A stretch of 64,000 nucleotides of DNA, taken from positions 2,170,001 through 2,234,000 of the forward strand of contig NZ_CP018620.1 of assembly GCF_001908275.1 (NCBI RefSeq), written 5' to 3'. Shown piece by piece: positions 24,298-37,800 of this stretch (the stretch's first letter is position 1; every line of letters begins with the position of its first letter). The DNA comes from Paenibacillus xylanexedens. GTDB lineage: Bacteria; Bacillota; Bacilli; Paenibacillales; Paenibacillaceae. Position numbers and translations under genes: made by a program. The notes beneath the pieces were generated by a model. That model did no database searches. It saw only the letters and a list, made by a program, of their open reading frames with translations, and was not told the DNA's origin.

Positions 24298-25215
24298 ATG
24301 GCACAATACCCGCAGTGGTCTTATTCGCAGTCGCGGGCGAGTATGTTCGATGAGTGCCTGCGCAAATATTATTATCATTATTACGGTGCCCATAACGGTT
24401 GGAAGACAGACTCTGCTGATGAGATGCAGGTTCGTCTGTACCGTCTGAAGCAGCTCAGCAATCTGTATCTTGTCTTCGGGGATCTCGCGCATCGGATGTG
24501 TGAGTCGGCGGTACGCAGCAGAGAAGAGGGCAAAGATAAACCGCGTGAACACTTTCTGGAACAGACGATACGCAAGCTGCTGAATCAGGCGTATGTGGAA
24601 TCCATGGACGCGGATCAGTGGCGGTTGAACCCCAAGAATCGCACGATGCTGTCGGAGATTTATTACGGGGATGATACGTTAAATGACCGGATCGCCACGA
24701 TTAAGGAACGGGCTTCGGCCTGTGTCGGTAACCTGTACCAGACGCTTACGTGGGAGGACTTGTCCCGAGCAAGTACGGACATTCTGGAGATCGAGAAATG
24801 GGACACCATGATGCTGCACGATACACGCGTGTATGTGAAGATGGACTTATTGTATCGGCGCAGTAACGGCAATATTGTCATTGTGGACTGGAAGACGGGC
24901 AAGGAAGATGACTTCTCCGATCAGCTAATGCTGTACGCATCTTATGTGAGAGAGCATTACCGGGTTCCCTTGGAGCAGATTGAGCTGCGAGTGGAGTACC
25001 TGTTAACCGGGAAACACCGAGAGTTTACAGCGACAGAAGAGGATATCTGGAAGGTGGAGGAGAACGTGGGTCGTTACATTGAGGAGATGCGATCCTGTGT
25101 GGAGGATGAATATTATAACCGTCCCAAGGACGTCACCTACTTCACAGCGATGCCTTCCCACCGGTCCTGCCGGGATTGCAACTTCCGCGAAGTGTGCAGT
25201 GAGCGAGCAGTCTGA
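24298..25215 (+). CDS. Cas4/AddB-like PD-(D/E)XK nuclease with iron-sulfur cysteines
   Basis: A 305-residue RecB-family nuclease domain protein. The motifs occur in order: His in GDLAHRMCE, Asp in VKMDLLYR, the D-x-K core in IVDWKTGK, and the Q-x3-Y motif QLMLYASY. Four cysteines, Cys20 near the N-terminus and Cys291, Cys294 and Cys300 at the C-terminus (C-x2-C-x5-C), match the Fe-S staple of Cas4 and AddB. No CRISPR array, cas gene or addA neighbour is present, so it is a stand-alone repair or maintenance nuclease. The ribosome binding site is weak. Confidence 0.85.
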   Translation: MAQYPQWSYSQSRASMFDECLRKYYYHYYGAHNGWKTDSADEMQVRLYRLKQLSNLYLVFGDLAHRMCESAVRSREEGKDKPREHFLEQTIRKLLNQAYVESMDADQWRLNPKNRTMLSEIYYGDDTLNDRIATIKERASACVGNLYQTLTWEDLSRASTDILEIEKWDTMMLHDTRVYVKMDLLYRRSNGNIVIVDWKTGKEDDFSDQLMLYASYVREHYRVPLEQIELRVEYLLTGKHREFTATEEDIWKVEENVGRYIEEMRSCVEDEYYNRPKDVTYFTAMPSHRSCRDCNFREVCSERAV

Positions 25216-25284
25216 AGCGCCCAAACCGTAGGAAACTAAAGGCCTTATACCAACTAATGAGTGATTTCATATGTGAAAAAATCA

Positions 25285-25327
25285 AGAAGCGCAAGCCGGG
25301 AACATCATCTGCCCGACTTGCGCTTCT
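25285..25327. terminator. bidirectional terminator
   Basis: An 11-bp stem AGAAGCGCAAG / CTTGCGCTTCT continues into CGGG/CCCG. In the minus direction it is followed by a T-rich tract, so it best serves the alanine dehydrogenase gene. Confidence 0.75.
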
Positions 25328-25374
25328 ATTGCGTTCCACAGGCCTGGCGCCGAGGTGGAACGATCATATCAAGA

Positions 25375-26508
25375 TTACTGGACAGCGGCGGTATTCTCCA
25401 GCGCCTGACCCGCAGGAACATAAGCATGCCCGAGATCCCGGGCAACCGCCTCATACGTGATGTGTCCATTCAGCGCATTGACCGCGCTGCGAATGGACGA
25501 ACTGCCGCGAATCGCGGCGGCTGCACCATGGTTGGCCAGCTGCAGCGCATAAGGCATGGTGGCGTTGGTTAGCGCCACCGTGGACGTACGCGGCACGGCG
25601 CCCGGCATGTTCGCCACCGCGTAATGCACGACGCCATGTTTCACATAGGTCGGTTCATCGTGGGTTGTGATATGATCAATGGTCTCAACGATCCCGCCCT
25701 GATCAATCGCGACATCCACAATGACCGAACCCGGTGCCATCGTCTTAACCACTTGCTCGCTGACAAGCGTTGGCGCCTTGGCGCCCGGAATCAGCACCGC
25801 ACAGATCAACAGATCTGCCGCCGCAACAGCTGTTGCAATGTTGGACGGGCTGGATACCAACGTGTGGATCTGATTGCCGAAGATATCATCCAACTGGCGC
25901 AGACGATTCAGATTCAGGTCAAGGATGGTCACATCGGCGCCAAGACCAATAGCAATTTTGGCTGCATTTGTTCCCACCGTTCCACCCCCAATAATGACCA
26001 CTTTCCCCCGACTGACGCCGGGTACACCGGACAACAGAATGCCCTTGCCACCTTCCGTTTTCTCCAATAACTGTGCCCCGATCTGGGAGGCCATGCGGCC
26101 TGCAACTTCACTCATAGGGGTGAGCAGGGGGAGGGCACTGTTGACCTCCAACGTCTCATACGCAATAGCCGTTACCCGACTTTTAATAAGCGCTTTGGCA
26201 AGCTCCGGTTCCGCTGCGAGGTGCAGGTATGTGAACAGGATCAGTCCCGGACGAAAATATCCATATTCACTGGCAAGTGGTTCTTTCACCTTGATGATCA
26301 TATCGGCTTCGGTCCACACGGACTTGGCATCCATCCGAATCTCGGCGCCCGCAGTTTGATATTCATGATCCGTGAATCCACTGCCGATCCCCGCGCCTTG
26401 TTCAATCAGTACCTGGTGACCGGCTCTGATGAAATCAGCAGCCCCGGCCGGAGTCATTGCTACACGATTCTCATTATTCTTGATTTCTTTGGGAATTCCG
26501 ATTCTCAT
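25375..26508 (-). CDS. ald: alanine dehydrogenase
   Basis: This enzyme oxidatively deaminates L-alanine to pyruvate with NAD. The 377-residue protein begins MRIGIPKE as in the family, contains the N-terminal substrate site ([17 protein letters not shown]) and the Rossmann motif [16 protein letters not shown] lies 9 bases before the ATG at 26508; a second ATG at 26514 is too close to it. Divergent from a PucR-type regulator, an arrangement comparable to Bacillus ald and its PucR-family activator AdeR. In spore-formers Ald supports growth on alanine and sporulation. Confidence 0.95.
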   Translation of the reverse strand: MRIGIPKEIKNNENRVAMTPAGAADFIRAGHQVLIEQGAGIGSGFTDHEYQTAGAEIRMDAKSVWTEADMIIKVKEPLASEYGYFRPGLILFTYLHLAAEPELAKALIKSRVTAIAYETLEVNSALPLLTPMSEVAGRMASQIGAQLLEKTEGGKGILLSGVPGVSRGKVVIIGGGTVGTNAAKIAIGLGADVTILDLNLNRLRQLDDIFGNQIHTLVSSPSNIATAVAAADLLICAVLIPGAKAPTLVSEQVVKTMAPGSVIVDVAIDQGGIVETIDHITTHDEPTYVKHGVVHYAVANMPGAVPRTSTVALTNATMPYALQLANHGAAAAIRGSSSIRSAVNALNGHITYEAVARDLGHAYVPAGQALENTAAVQ

Positions 26509-26697
26509 CACCATGCACCTCGTCCATTTATTGGTTGTTAGCTTATACTACAAGTTTATGACTTGATTATTCGTTTTGCACCTTACTTGATGTCTAATCT
26601 TTAGGAATTTAACTCAACATATTGTCGAAAAAGACTGTTCAGGACATTTGTCCATGGATTATAATGTAAGAAAAAATAACACGAAGAGGGATCGCCA

Positions 26698-28368
26698 TTG
26701 CGAAATGACCGTGTGTTTACGATTAAAGATATCCTTGCACGTCCGGTATTTGGCCGAGCACGACTAGCGGCAGGGAAGGATGGAGTGAACCGTCAGGTTG
26801 GCTGGGTTCATGTATTGGAGATTACCAATGTATCTCCATTCGTAAGCCCCCATGATCTTATTTTATCCACTGGACTGTGGCTTCAATCGGAAGAAGGGCG
26901 CGAAGAGTATCTGCTTCAGCTCATTGGCAGTGAGGCAGCGGGGTTATGTGTGGAGTTTGGTACCAGCATATACGGAATCCCGGAAGAACTGATTGAACTG
27001 GCGGACAGACACCAGTTTCCGCTGATCGTATTTGAGCAACCGGTCCGTTTTGTCGAGATCACACAGGATATTCACTCTCTGCTCATTAATCATCAACACC
27101 AACTGCTGAAAAGTCTCGAAGCATACTCCCGTCAGCTTCAGCAACGAACTTTACAGAGTACGGATATGTCTGCTGTGCTGAACCTGCTGCATGAGTACGC
27201 TGCCAAACCGGTGGTGTACATTTCGTCCATGGAGCCGGGCAGTTTTGTGCCCGAACTTCTTCCGGAGATGGAACAGGCCATCTATACCTGGTATGAGCAT
27301 GAGGTAGAACATCTGGATTTGAATGATTCAGATACCGAATTATGGTTCCACATGGACGAAGAGAAGGCTCTGCTCTGTCATCCGGTCGTCTGTTTTGGCC
27401 AAGTATTTTCGGCTGTAGGCATGATTGTGCATCCCGCGGCTCCAGTGGAATATCTCAAGCTGTTGCTGGATTATACGGCGAAGGCGGCGGCAGCGCTCAC
27501 GCTTCGTTCCCAGTTTCTTGAGGAGAAGATGGTCCGCAATCAGAATGAACTGATCCAGGATCTGATGAATGGCAACATCCATCAGGAGGAACAGGCTCAG
27601 ACCCGAATGGGGCTTCGTTTGTTGGTGAAGGGACAGTACTGGTTTGCAGGAGGAGTCATCGAGATTGAGCATCGATTGAAGGGTACAGGCCGGGAGCGAA
27701 TGGAAGCGAATCATCAGGATGTTCTTGTCCTGCTGCGTTCCCTGCTCAAGAAGAACAATCTGCCTAGCCTGATTATGCTGAAGAACAACCAGGTATATCT
27801 GTGCTGTGCGAAGGAAGCGGTAACGGCTGCTGCACGTCATCAACTGCTGCGATTGCTGGAAGGGATTGCCCAGGACGTGAAACGGTTTGCCAGTCGTAAC
27901 TTGAAACAGGTTATGATTCATGTGGGGTTTGGCAAGTTACGCAGCCGTTTGACCAGCTTGCCGGAGAGCCTTCAGGAGGCCTATCAGGTGATCGAAGTTT
28001 CGAGATCGGTAGATTCGATGGAACATGTTCACTTTTACGAACGTATGGGTATATATCAAATGTTAAAGGCGTTACCCCACTCCTTCCTGCAACCCTTTGT
28101 CCAGGATCACTTGGGTATGTTGATTGCACATGACCAAACGCATCACCTGCGATTGGTAGAGACGTTGGATGCTTATCTGCAGAACTTTGGTTCCAAACGG
28201 GATGCGGCCGCCCAGTTATTTATTCATCGGCAAACGTTGTACAACAGACTGGAGAAGCTGGAAGAACTGATGGGTCCAGGTTACATGGATCAAGGGAGAA
28301 GAATCTGTCTGGAGATGGCGCTGCTCGCGCACGCGATGATTGAGAATGGACAGTGGCAATCCTCTTGA
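26698..28368 (+). CDS. PucR family regulator, likely controlling ald
   Basis: A 556-residue regulator with an N-terminal PucR domain (about 8-130, KDILARPVFGRARLAAG), a middle GGDEF-like CdaR region and a C-terminal PucR helix-turn-helix (about 490-545, SKRDAAAQLFIHRQTLYNRL). It starts at TTG 26698, 7 bases after GAAGAGGG. It shares a 190-base intergenic region with ald and is probably its alanine-responsive activator, by analogy with AdeR. Confidence 0.88.
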   Translation: MRNDRVFTIKDILARPVFGRARLAAGKDGVNRQVGWVHVLEITNVSPFVSPHDLILSTGLWLQSEEGREEYLLQLIGSEAAGLCVEFGTSIYGIPEELIELADRHQFPLIVFEQPVRFVEITQDIHSLLINHQHQLLKSLEAYSRQLQQRTLQSTDMSAVLNLLHEYAAKPVVYISSMEPGSFVPELLPEMEQAIYTWYEHEVEHLDLNDSDTELWFHMDEEKALLCHPVVCFGQVFSAVGMIVHPAAPVEYLKLLLDYTAKAAAALTLRSQFLEEKMVRNQNELIQDLMNGNIHQEEQAQTRMGLRLLVKGQYWFAGGVIEIEHRLKGTGRERMEANHQDVLVLLRSLLKKNNLPSLIMLKNNQVYLCCAKEAVTAAARHQLLRLLEGIAQDVKRFASRNLKQVMIHVGFGKLRSRLTSLPESLQEAYQVIEVSRSVDSMEHVHFYERMGIYQMLKALPHSFLQPFVQDHLGMLIAHDQTHHLRLVETLDAYLQNFGSKRDAAAQLFIHRQTLYNRLEKLEELMGPGYMDQGRRICLEMALLAHAMIENGQWQSS

Positions 28369-28390
28369 TGAGGCGAAAGGGATGCAACAC

Positions 28391-28436
28391 AGACTGTGCA
28401 TCGATCTTACACTACCTTGAGCACAGTCTAGCAGTT
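28391..28436. terminator. possible bidirectional terminator
   Basis: A 9-bp perfect stem AGACTGTGC / GCACAGTCT with a 21-nt loop, followed by GCAGTTTTT. The long loop makes it only a moderate candidate. Confidence 0.55.
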
Positions 28437-28718
28437 TTTACTAATCCGCCGGGTATGTCGTAATGAAGCAGGCAGGCGTTGCAGAGTGGAAATGGAGCGT
28501 CGGCCCCGATAAAGCTTCGTTTGACCGGAGGAAGGTGCCAGTGATAATGAAGAAGGAGCAGCCAGCCGATACGGGGGTGACGACCGGTCGGGACGTCCTT
28601 CCTGTTCTGCTTCATTGCCCTCCATTGAAATGCCACTTTGGTGCAGCCATTCATTAAGTCGTTTGGGATTGATTCCGAGTTGTCCGCTCAGATTACAGAT
28701 ATCGAGGTTTATTCTCAC
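28428..28718 (-). CDS. small basic protein with HTH-like segment, uncertain
   Basis: From a GTG at 28718 the frame encodes 97 residues. AGGAAAGGCGG lies 6 bases before that GTG, which is good support. Near the N-terminus LSGQLGINPKRLNEWLHQ reads like a helix-turn-helix. The rest is rich in Arg, Ser and Pro with low complexity and could be non-functional. I do not recognise a family. Confidence 0.45.
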   Translation of the reverse strand: MRINLDICNLSGQLGINPKRLNEWLHQSGISMEGNEAEQEGRPDRSSPPYRLAAPSSLSLAPSSGQTKLYRGRRSISTLQRLPASLRHTRRISKNC

Positions 28719-29036
28719 ACAAATCCGCCTTTCCTGGAATATCGGGCTGGTAGTAGGGTTTGAAAGGGAAGCATGAATTCGAGATCGGTAAATGCTCATG
28801 TACATGTTGGCTGTGCTTGATCGGCGGAATGATCCATTATGTTAAGAAGTAGCGCGGAAGGGTCTATGTATACCTTGTAAAAACGTTTCCATGTCCGCTG
28901 TTTTAAATATTTACTATAAATTGGCTTTTAACAAGATTCTATCACTTCACATGCAACTGCGCGTCTCAATATAGTCTCAATTTTGTGAGAAAATATAGTA
29001 TATTAAAAGTACCAGTATCTAGTACGGAGGACATAT
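28719..29036. other. intergenic region with a catabolite-response-like site
   Basis: This 318-base stretch separates the small minus-strand gene from the STAND regulator. It holds a cre-like site at 28878-28891 and a TCTCA-N6-TGAGA inverted repeat near 28974. No other gene is visible. Confidence 0.5.
28878..28891. promoter_or_regulatory. cre-like site (CcpA operator candidate)
   Basis: TAAAAACGTTTCCA matches 13 of 14 positions of the TGWAARCGYTWNCW consensus. It lies about 150 bases upstream of the STAND regulator gene. Confidence 0.45.
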
Positions 29037-31106
29037 ATGGGAAACAGTAGTGAGGCTCAATACGATAACTATGTTGGGGATGGGAAACGTTTTGTTGGTC
29101 GAGCCAAGGAACTGATGACTCTGGAGCGGTGGTTCAATCATCCGGAAGCGCCACTGACCATATTTTCAATTACGGGTATGGGAGGCATCGGTAAATCTTC
29201 CTTGCTTTCAGAGATGTTATCCGTATCTCGTGATCAAGGTGCGACGGCAATATGGATGGATGGCCGATCATGCGGCGCAACGCCTTCCGTTTTTATGGAT
29301 TATTTGTCCTCTACGTTGGGGTTGGAAACACTGGATAATGACGGATATCCGCGACCACTGAGCTTGCTGAAAGACACTTCGGTCGAGAAGCGATTGGTCT
29401 TGGCAGTGGATAATTATGAAGAACTCGCACTGCTGGAAAGTTGGTTCATGGAAGTCTTCATATCCAAACTTCCGTTAAGAGGGATACTTGTCATTCTGGC
29501 ATCACGCCCAGAACTGGCATCCGCCTGGCGGACACATCCCCGATTGCATCAGCGGTTTGTACAGATGCAGCTTCAACATTTTAACGTCGAAGAGATTTCG
29601 GAGTATATCTCGGTTGCGGGCTCTCTGAATCAGGGGATGGCAGGTACTATTACGAGAATGACCGATGGACATCCGCTGGGTCTGGCGCTTGCTGTGGAAG
29701 CTGCGGATCAGAGACGGAATCTTCCCCATGCCGAATGGGCTGAACTGTCGCATATGATCAGTGCCCGATTGCTGTTGGAACTGACAATTCCCCGTCTGCA
29801 TCCCATGGTGGAGGTGTTAACCCTGCTTGGAACAGCAAATCAGGAATTGTTATCATCTGTACTGGATATGACTGTGACCCAAGAAGAGTACCACATGTTG
29901 AGACAGATGTCGTTTATTCGTTCCGGCCCGGATGGTCTTGCCCTGCATGACATGGGCAGGGTGCATCTGCTACGGGATTTGCGCCAACGTGAGCCGCATC
30001 GGTTGCAGACGATGCGTATCCAAATCGCGAAGTTGCTGAAACCGCTACATGAACAGGCAGGTTCGCATGAGCGCCGCCAGATTGCCCGGAAGATGTTGTT
30101 GCTCTGTCAGGAATCCATGCTTCAATTCCGCAAGTACGCGGATGTGTCCCGCGATTCCTTGTTCTCCCCTCTTGAAACGATGAAACAAGAGGATCTGCCT
30201 TCGCTGCACAGGCTGTTACAACAATGGTGTGAGTACAGCGTGGCACCAGATCAGGCCGTGTTCTATGGCCCGTTCCTGGATGAGCTGGCGCACCGTTATC
30301 CCGAAGGGATCGTATTGATGCGTGACCAGCTTGGAGAGCCGATCGCCATGTTCATTACAGTGCTAGTACATAGGGAAAGTAGCGGGCTGTTACTGAAGTA
30401 TTTTCCAAATGAGATGAATGAATGCTTCACACCACAGGAGCTTGGCAATGATCCGGATCAGAGTGATACTCACTTTGCTTTGCTGGCTGCGGCAAGAGAT
30501 GACGTGCCTGGTTACACACGAGAAGAACTGGTGGGGTATATGGCACTGGACCGACTGTCTCTGTTGGGTGATGGTGCGAGAGTGATATTGATTGCAACGA
30601 ATCCTCATCTGAAGTTGTTCCTGCTGAGTATTGGCTTTCAGATGCGGAGAACCCGAACCCGTGCTTGTGACAGATATGAGGACCCGGCAGATGTGCTTGA
30701 TTTGGATTTGCGTAGTGGGCAATTCGGAGCGTGGGTTATGTCCCTGCTTGATCCTGAATGGCAAGATGATCGGATACAGCTAGGAACAACGGTGCGGGAG
30801 CGGACATCCTGGTCGGAACAGGAGGTTCGCAAGATGCTGGGGCACCTTCGTTCTCCGGGAGAATTGCATAAATATGCTGGCAGGGTTAGAGGAGTAAAGG
30901 ATGGAATCCAGTTACAGCTGTATGTCATGGATCTGTTGGAAGGCAGAGTGCATGGCCTATCTCCACAGGATCAGATGTTGTTATATGCGGCCTACTGGAC
31001 GCATGCTGGCAATCCAACTGCCGCAGCCCAGACGTGTTCCATGAGTCGGGCGACATTTTATCGCCATCTCAGAACAGCGCTGACTCGCTTGGCGCGGATT
31101 TTGTAG
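29037..31106 (+). CDS. STAND-type ATPase regulator
   Basis: A 689-residue signal-transduction ATPase. The P-loop GMGGIGKSS (47-55), Walker B LVLAVDNYEE (120-129) and a GxP-like segment DGHPLGLALAVEAAD (about 208) define a NACHT/NB-ARC-like core. A long helical middle and a C-terminal segment resembling a helix-turn-helix (AAQTCSMSRATFYRHLRTAL) follow. It may be a transcription factor gated by ATP. CGGAGG precedes the ATG by 7 bases. No target is obvious; the adjacent sigma-54 activator gene is convergent. Confidence 0.8.
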   Translation: MGNSSEAQYDNYVGDGKRFVGRAKELMTLERWFNHPEAPLTIFSITGMGGIGKSSLLSEMLSVSRDQGATAIWMDGRSCGATPSVFMDYLSSTLGLETLDNDGYPRPLSLLKDTSVEKRLVLAVDNYEELALLESWFMEVFISKLPLRGILVILASRPELASAWRTHPRLHQRFVQMQLQHFNVEEISEYISVAGSLNQGMAGTITRMTDGHPLGLALAVEAADQRRNLPHAEWAELSHMISARLLLELTIPRLHPMVEVLTLLGTANQELLSSVLDMTVTQEEYHMLRQMSFIRSGPDGLALHDMGRVHLLRDLRQREPHRLQTMRIQIAKLLKPLHEQAGSHERRQIARKMLLLCQESMLQFRKYADVSRDSLFSPLETMKQEDLPSLHRLLQQWCEYSVAPDQAVFYGPFLDELAHRYPEGIVLMRDQLGEPIAMFITVLVHRESSGLLLKYFPNEMNECFTPQELGNDPDQSDTHFALLAAARDDVPGYTREELVGYMALDRLSLLGDGARVILIATNPHLKLFLLSIGFQMRRTRTRACDRYEDPADVLDLDLRSGQFGAWVMSLLDPEWQDDRIQLGTTVRERTSWSEQEVRKMLGHLRSPGELHKYAGRVRGVKDGIQLQLYVMDLLEGRVHGLSPQDQMLLYAAYWTHAGNPTAAAQTCSMSRATFYRHLRTALTRLARIL

Positions 31107-31141
31107 GGTTCTATTCATTCATCATACCGATAATAACGACA

Positions 31142-31172
31142 AGAAGAGGCTGGTCATAGACCAAGCCTCTTC
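31142..31172. terminator. bidirectional terminator between convergent regulators
   Basis: GAAGAGGCT-GGTC pairs with GACC-AGCCTCTTC (one bulged A) around an ATA loop. It overlaps the stop codon of the sigma-54 activator gene. Confidence 0.75.
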
Positions 31173-32863
31173 ATGCGATTATAGAGCGTTGCCCTGGAGA
31201 TGCCAAGCTGCTTGGCGAGGGTTCGTTTGTTACCACTTGATGCTTTCAGATATTGAATTAGAAGTTGCGCTTCATAGGTGTCCAATTTTTGCTGGTAGGT
31301 AACACCGGAGACAAGTTCGGAATCATCCGAGGGATCTGATTCGTCCACATTTGCAACTGTTCGAGGTTCTTGTTCTGCTCCCGCCGAATCCTGACGTTGC
31401 TGATATTCGTTGTTGGCATGTGAATGGATTCCGGATGTCAGTTGAATTTCGGACTGTTCTTGCATGGTGAGGGAAGTGAGGGTATCGGGCAGATATTCCT
31501 GCTTCACCTCACCATCTGTCGTCAGAATGGTCAGGCGTTCGATCACATTTCGTAATTCACGCACATTGCCTGGCCAATCATATTGGAACAGCAACTTGAA
31601 CACTTCAGGTGGAACCAACTCAATATGACGGTTATAGAGCAATGAGAATTCTTGAAGGAACGTCTGGGTTAATTCATATATATCTTCCTTGCGCATACGC
31701 AGAGGAGGGATGACAAGGTTAATGACATTCAGCCGATAGTAGAGATCTTCTCGGAATTGATTACGGGCAATCATACTCATTAGATTTTGGTTGGTTGCTG
31801 CGATAATCCGGCAGTTGGCCTGTTTCATACGCGTTCCCCCCACAGGAAAGTAACTCTTCTCCTGCAACACCCGAAGCAGTTTCACTTGTAATTCCAATGG
31901 CATCTCACCGATTTCATCCAGAAAAAGAGTACCCCCTTCGGCAAGCTCAATCTTGCCCTTTTTGCCTTTGGGATCTGCTCCGGAGAAGGCACCTTTTTCG
32001 TAGCCGAATAACTCACTTTCAAACAAGGAAGCAGGGATTGCCCCACAGTTAATAGCGATGAACGGTGCAGTCTGCAATTCACGTAGATCATGAATGGCTT
32101 TGGCGAATAACTCCTTGCCTGTGCCGCTCTCCCCAAGAATAAGTACGGTTGCTGAGGTGGTACTGATCTTGCGAATGGTCTCCATGCACTGCTTGATGAC
32201 CGGGCTGCTGCCCTTGATTCTGGCAAATGGATCTAATTCGGGACGTAGCCGAGCAACGGCTTTCTCCAGGTGCTGGACTTTGGAGGTCATATGTAATAGT
32301 TCCTGATGTAATCGGATTTCGGTTGTTATATCCACTTCGGCAGCAACTGCACCCACAATATGTCCATCCAGTTGGACAGGACGAGCATTAATCAGGGCGA
32401 AGAGGTCGGGCCGTGGCTGATGCTGTTTGCGGTAGACCGTTTCACCGGTATACAACGTTTTGAGAGACTGTAGCCGATCTGGAGGGAAAAAGTCCGCCGC
32501 AGGTTGTCCGATGATGTCTTTTTTGCTGATCGAAAAAACATGCTCCGCGCCAGTTGTCCAGTAGGCCACCTTGGCGTCTTCATTAATTAATGTCAGAGCT
32601 GAACCCGCTGTCTCCAGTGTGGTCTCAAAATAAGCTTCTATTAAGCGATGCGCATGCATCATGGCATGCAAAACATCGGATACGGCGATATATCCCAATA
32701 GGGGTCCATCATCCTGAATGAATAAATAAGAAGATGTGTCGAATAAGCAGAAGGCATCTACCAACGATGTTGATGACGGAATGGTAAGTGTGGGGAGGTC
32801 TGTATCCAGAACATCCATATCCGTACGCAATAAAGACATTAATTCTGGAAGTAAATGTTTCAT
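31154..32863 (-). CDS. sigma-54-dependent transcriptional activator (RocR-like)
   Basis: A 569-residue enhancer-binding protein: a CBS-like N-terminus (about 15-75), a PAS domain (about 85-190), an AAA+ core with GESGTGKE, the sigma-54 contact loop GAFSGA and FLDEIGE, and a C-terminal Fis-type helix-turn-helix (RTLAKQLGISRATLYNRMKR). The ATG at 32863 follows GAGG by 8 bases. Two sigma-54 promoters lie about 5 kb away before putB and pruA, and rpoN lies beyond them, so proline catabolism is the best guess for its regulon. Confidence 0.93.
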   Translation of the reverse strand: MKHLLPELMSLLRTDMDVLDTDLPTLTIPSSTSLVDAFCLFDTSSYLFIQDDGPLLGYIAVSDVLHAMMHAHRLIEAYFETTLETAGSALTLINEDAKVAYWTTGAEHVFSISKKDIIGQPAADFFPPDRLQSLKTLYTGETVYRKQHQPRPDLFALINARPVQLDGHIVGAVAAEVDITTEIRLHQELLHMTSKVQHLEKAVARLRPELDPFARIKGSSPVIKQCMETIRKISTTSATVLILGESGTGKELFAKAIHDLRELQTAPFIAINCGAIPASLFESELFGYEKGAFSGADPKGKKGKIELAEGGTLFLDEIGEMPLELQVKLLRVLQEKSYFPVGGTRMKQANCRIIAATNQNLMSMIARNQFREDLYYRLNVINLVIPPLRMRKEDIYELTQTFLQEFSLLYNRHIELVPPEVFKLLFQYDWPGNVRELRNVIERLTILTTDGEVKQEYLPDTLTSLTMQEQSEIQLTSGIHSHANNEYQQRQDSAGAEQEPRTVANVDESDPSDDSELVSGVTYQQKLDTYEAQLLIQYLKASSGNKRTLAKQLGISRATLYNRMKRLGL

Positions 32864-34769
<1,906 letters not shown>

Positions 34770-34852
34770 CTCAAGCTTGAGCTTTGAAGAAGAATGGGAA
34801 TCGAGCTACACGATGGGAGGATTTAAAGTCAAATTACAAAGGGGGTTACTGA

Positions 34853-36568
<1,716 letters not shown>

Positions 36569-36699
36569 TGAGCTTGTAATTTTGATTAATAAATGAGTGT
36601 GTCCAGAAAAATAGACATTTAAAATTGGGGTTGCTAATTTTTTAGACATTAAGAGAAGAAACGGAAAGTTAGATACTCTTGTAAAGTGTTCCTACAGAA

Positions 36700-36738
36700 A
36701 AAACCATGTGCCCAGAAAGAAAGAGGCAACATGGTTTT
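36700..36738 (-). terminator. terminator of putB, possibly bidirectional
   Basis: A 10-bp perfect stem AAAACCATGT / ACATGGTTTT with a 19-nt loop. A-rich and T-rich sequences flank both sides. Confidence 0.7.
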
Positions 36739-36782
36739 CTTTTGTCTTTTTTCATATATATATTGATCCAGCTGGAAAATAA

Positions 36783-37706
36783 CTATCGGAACATATTCTT
36801 AACGACCATCCAGAGATTAGCCGGTTTTTCGGCCAAACGGCGGGTATAGTACGGATACCACATGGTGCCATAAGGTACGTAACAGCGAATGCGATAGCCT
36901 TCTTTGGCGAGACGTTCCTGTTCGCTCATGCGCAGACCATATAACATCTGAAATTCAAAGGCATCCAGAGAGATTCCCCGATCCTTGGCGTATTGTTTTG
37001 TCCAGTTAATGATGTGATCATCATGCGAGGCAACCGCAGTGTACACACCCTGATCGAGGTGATTACGAATCATCGTTTTGAATTGATGAATGACTTCAGA
37101 AGTATTCTGATAGGCGACTGATCCGGGTTCTTTGTAAGCACCTTTAACCAGCCGAAGCCGAATGCCTTCCCGAATCATATCACGTGTATCTTCTTCGGTG
37201 CGATGCAGGTAGGCTTGCAATACTGTGCCTGTATTATGCAGTCCTTCCGAGTGCAGTCTTCGGACAATATCCAGCGTTGCTTGAGTAAATGGACTATCCT
37301 CCATATCAATTCGAACAAATAGATCATGTAATTTGGCTTGTGCGGCAACGGTACGGATATTTCGATAACCCTCTTCCGGGTCAAGTGCGAGGCCCATCTG
37401 GGTTGGTTTCAGCGAGACGTTGGAGTCTACGCCTTCACGTGCAATGCCTTCTACCAGTCGTACATACTCATCCCTGTATAATGCCGCTTCGCTTAGACGT
37501 GTGATACCTTCACCCAGATGATCGAGCGTAGCCATAATGCCTTTATTATTGAGTATGTGGATCTCTTTGAGAGCTTCTTCCAAGGTGTTTCCTGCGATAA
37601 ATTTGCCTGCCAGCTTCTTACCATATCTAATGGACAGGTTCTCTACAGCTTTGTTGCCTGCCACGGTTAATAAGGTTTTACGATATATTTCCGTTCCCAC
37701 ACTCAT
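36783..37706 (-). CDS. putB: proline dehydrogenase
   Basis: The first step of proline catabolism: FAD-dependent oxidation of L-proline to pyrroline-5-carboxylate at the membrane surface. The 307-residue length fits the monofunctional Bacillus-type enzyme. Conserved segments include VSLKPTQMGL, RLRLVKGAYKEP and the C-terminal YYTRRLAEKPANLW flavin/proline site. The start at 37706 follows GGAGG by 8 bases. A sigma-54 promoter lies upstream. It is divergent from pruA, which takes the next step. Confidence 0.94.
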   Translation of the reverse strand: MSVGTEIYRKTLLTVAGNKAVENLSIRYGKKLAGKFIAGNTLEEALKEIHILNNKGIMATLDHLGEGITRLSEAALYRDEYVRLVEGIAREGVDSNVSLKPTQMGLALDPEEGYRNIRTVAAQAKLHDLFVRIDMEDSPFTQATLDIVRRLHSEGLHNTGTVLQAYLHRTEEDTRDMIREGIRLRLVKGAYKEPGSVAYQNTSEVIHQFKTMIRNHLDQGVYTAVASHDDHIINWTKQYAKDRGISLDAFEFQMLYGLRMSEQERLAKEGYRIRCYVPYGTMWYPYYTRRLAEKPANLWMVVKNMFR

Positions 37707-37745
37707 TTTCGTTTCCTCCTTCAGCATTGTGCAAACTTAATTCAA

Positions 37746-37760
37746 GCAAGAAACGTGCCA
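37746..37760 (-). promoter_or_regulatory. sigma-54 promoter of putB
   Basis: On the minus strand TGGCAC-GTTTC-TTGC reads in consensus spacing (GG at -24, GC at -12), about 40 bases before the putB start codon. Confidence 0.88.
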
Positions 37761-37800
37761 GATTTGGCGATGGTCTACTATTTTTCATGGAAATTTTAAC

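Noticed and set aside
36591..36660. Possible insertion-sequence end (GTGTCCAGAAAAATAGACA)
   Set aside because: No matching inverted end, target duplication or transposase fragment was found nearby.
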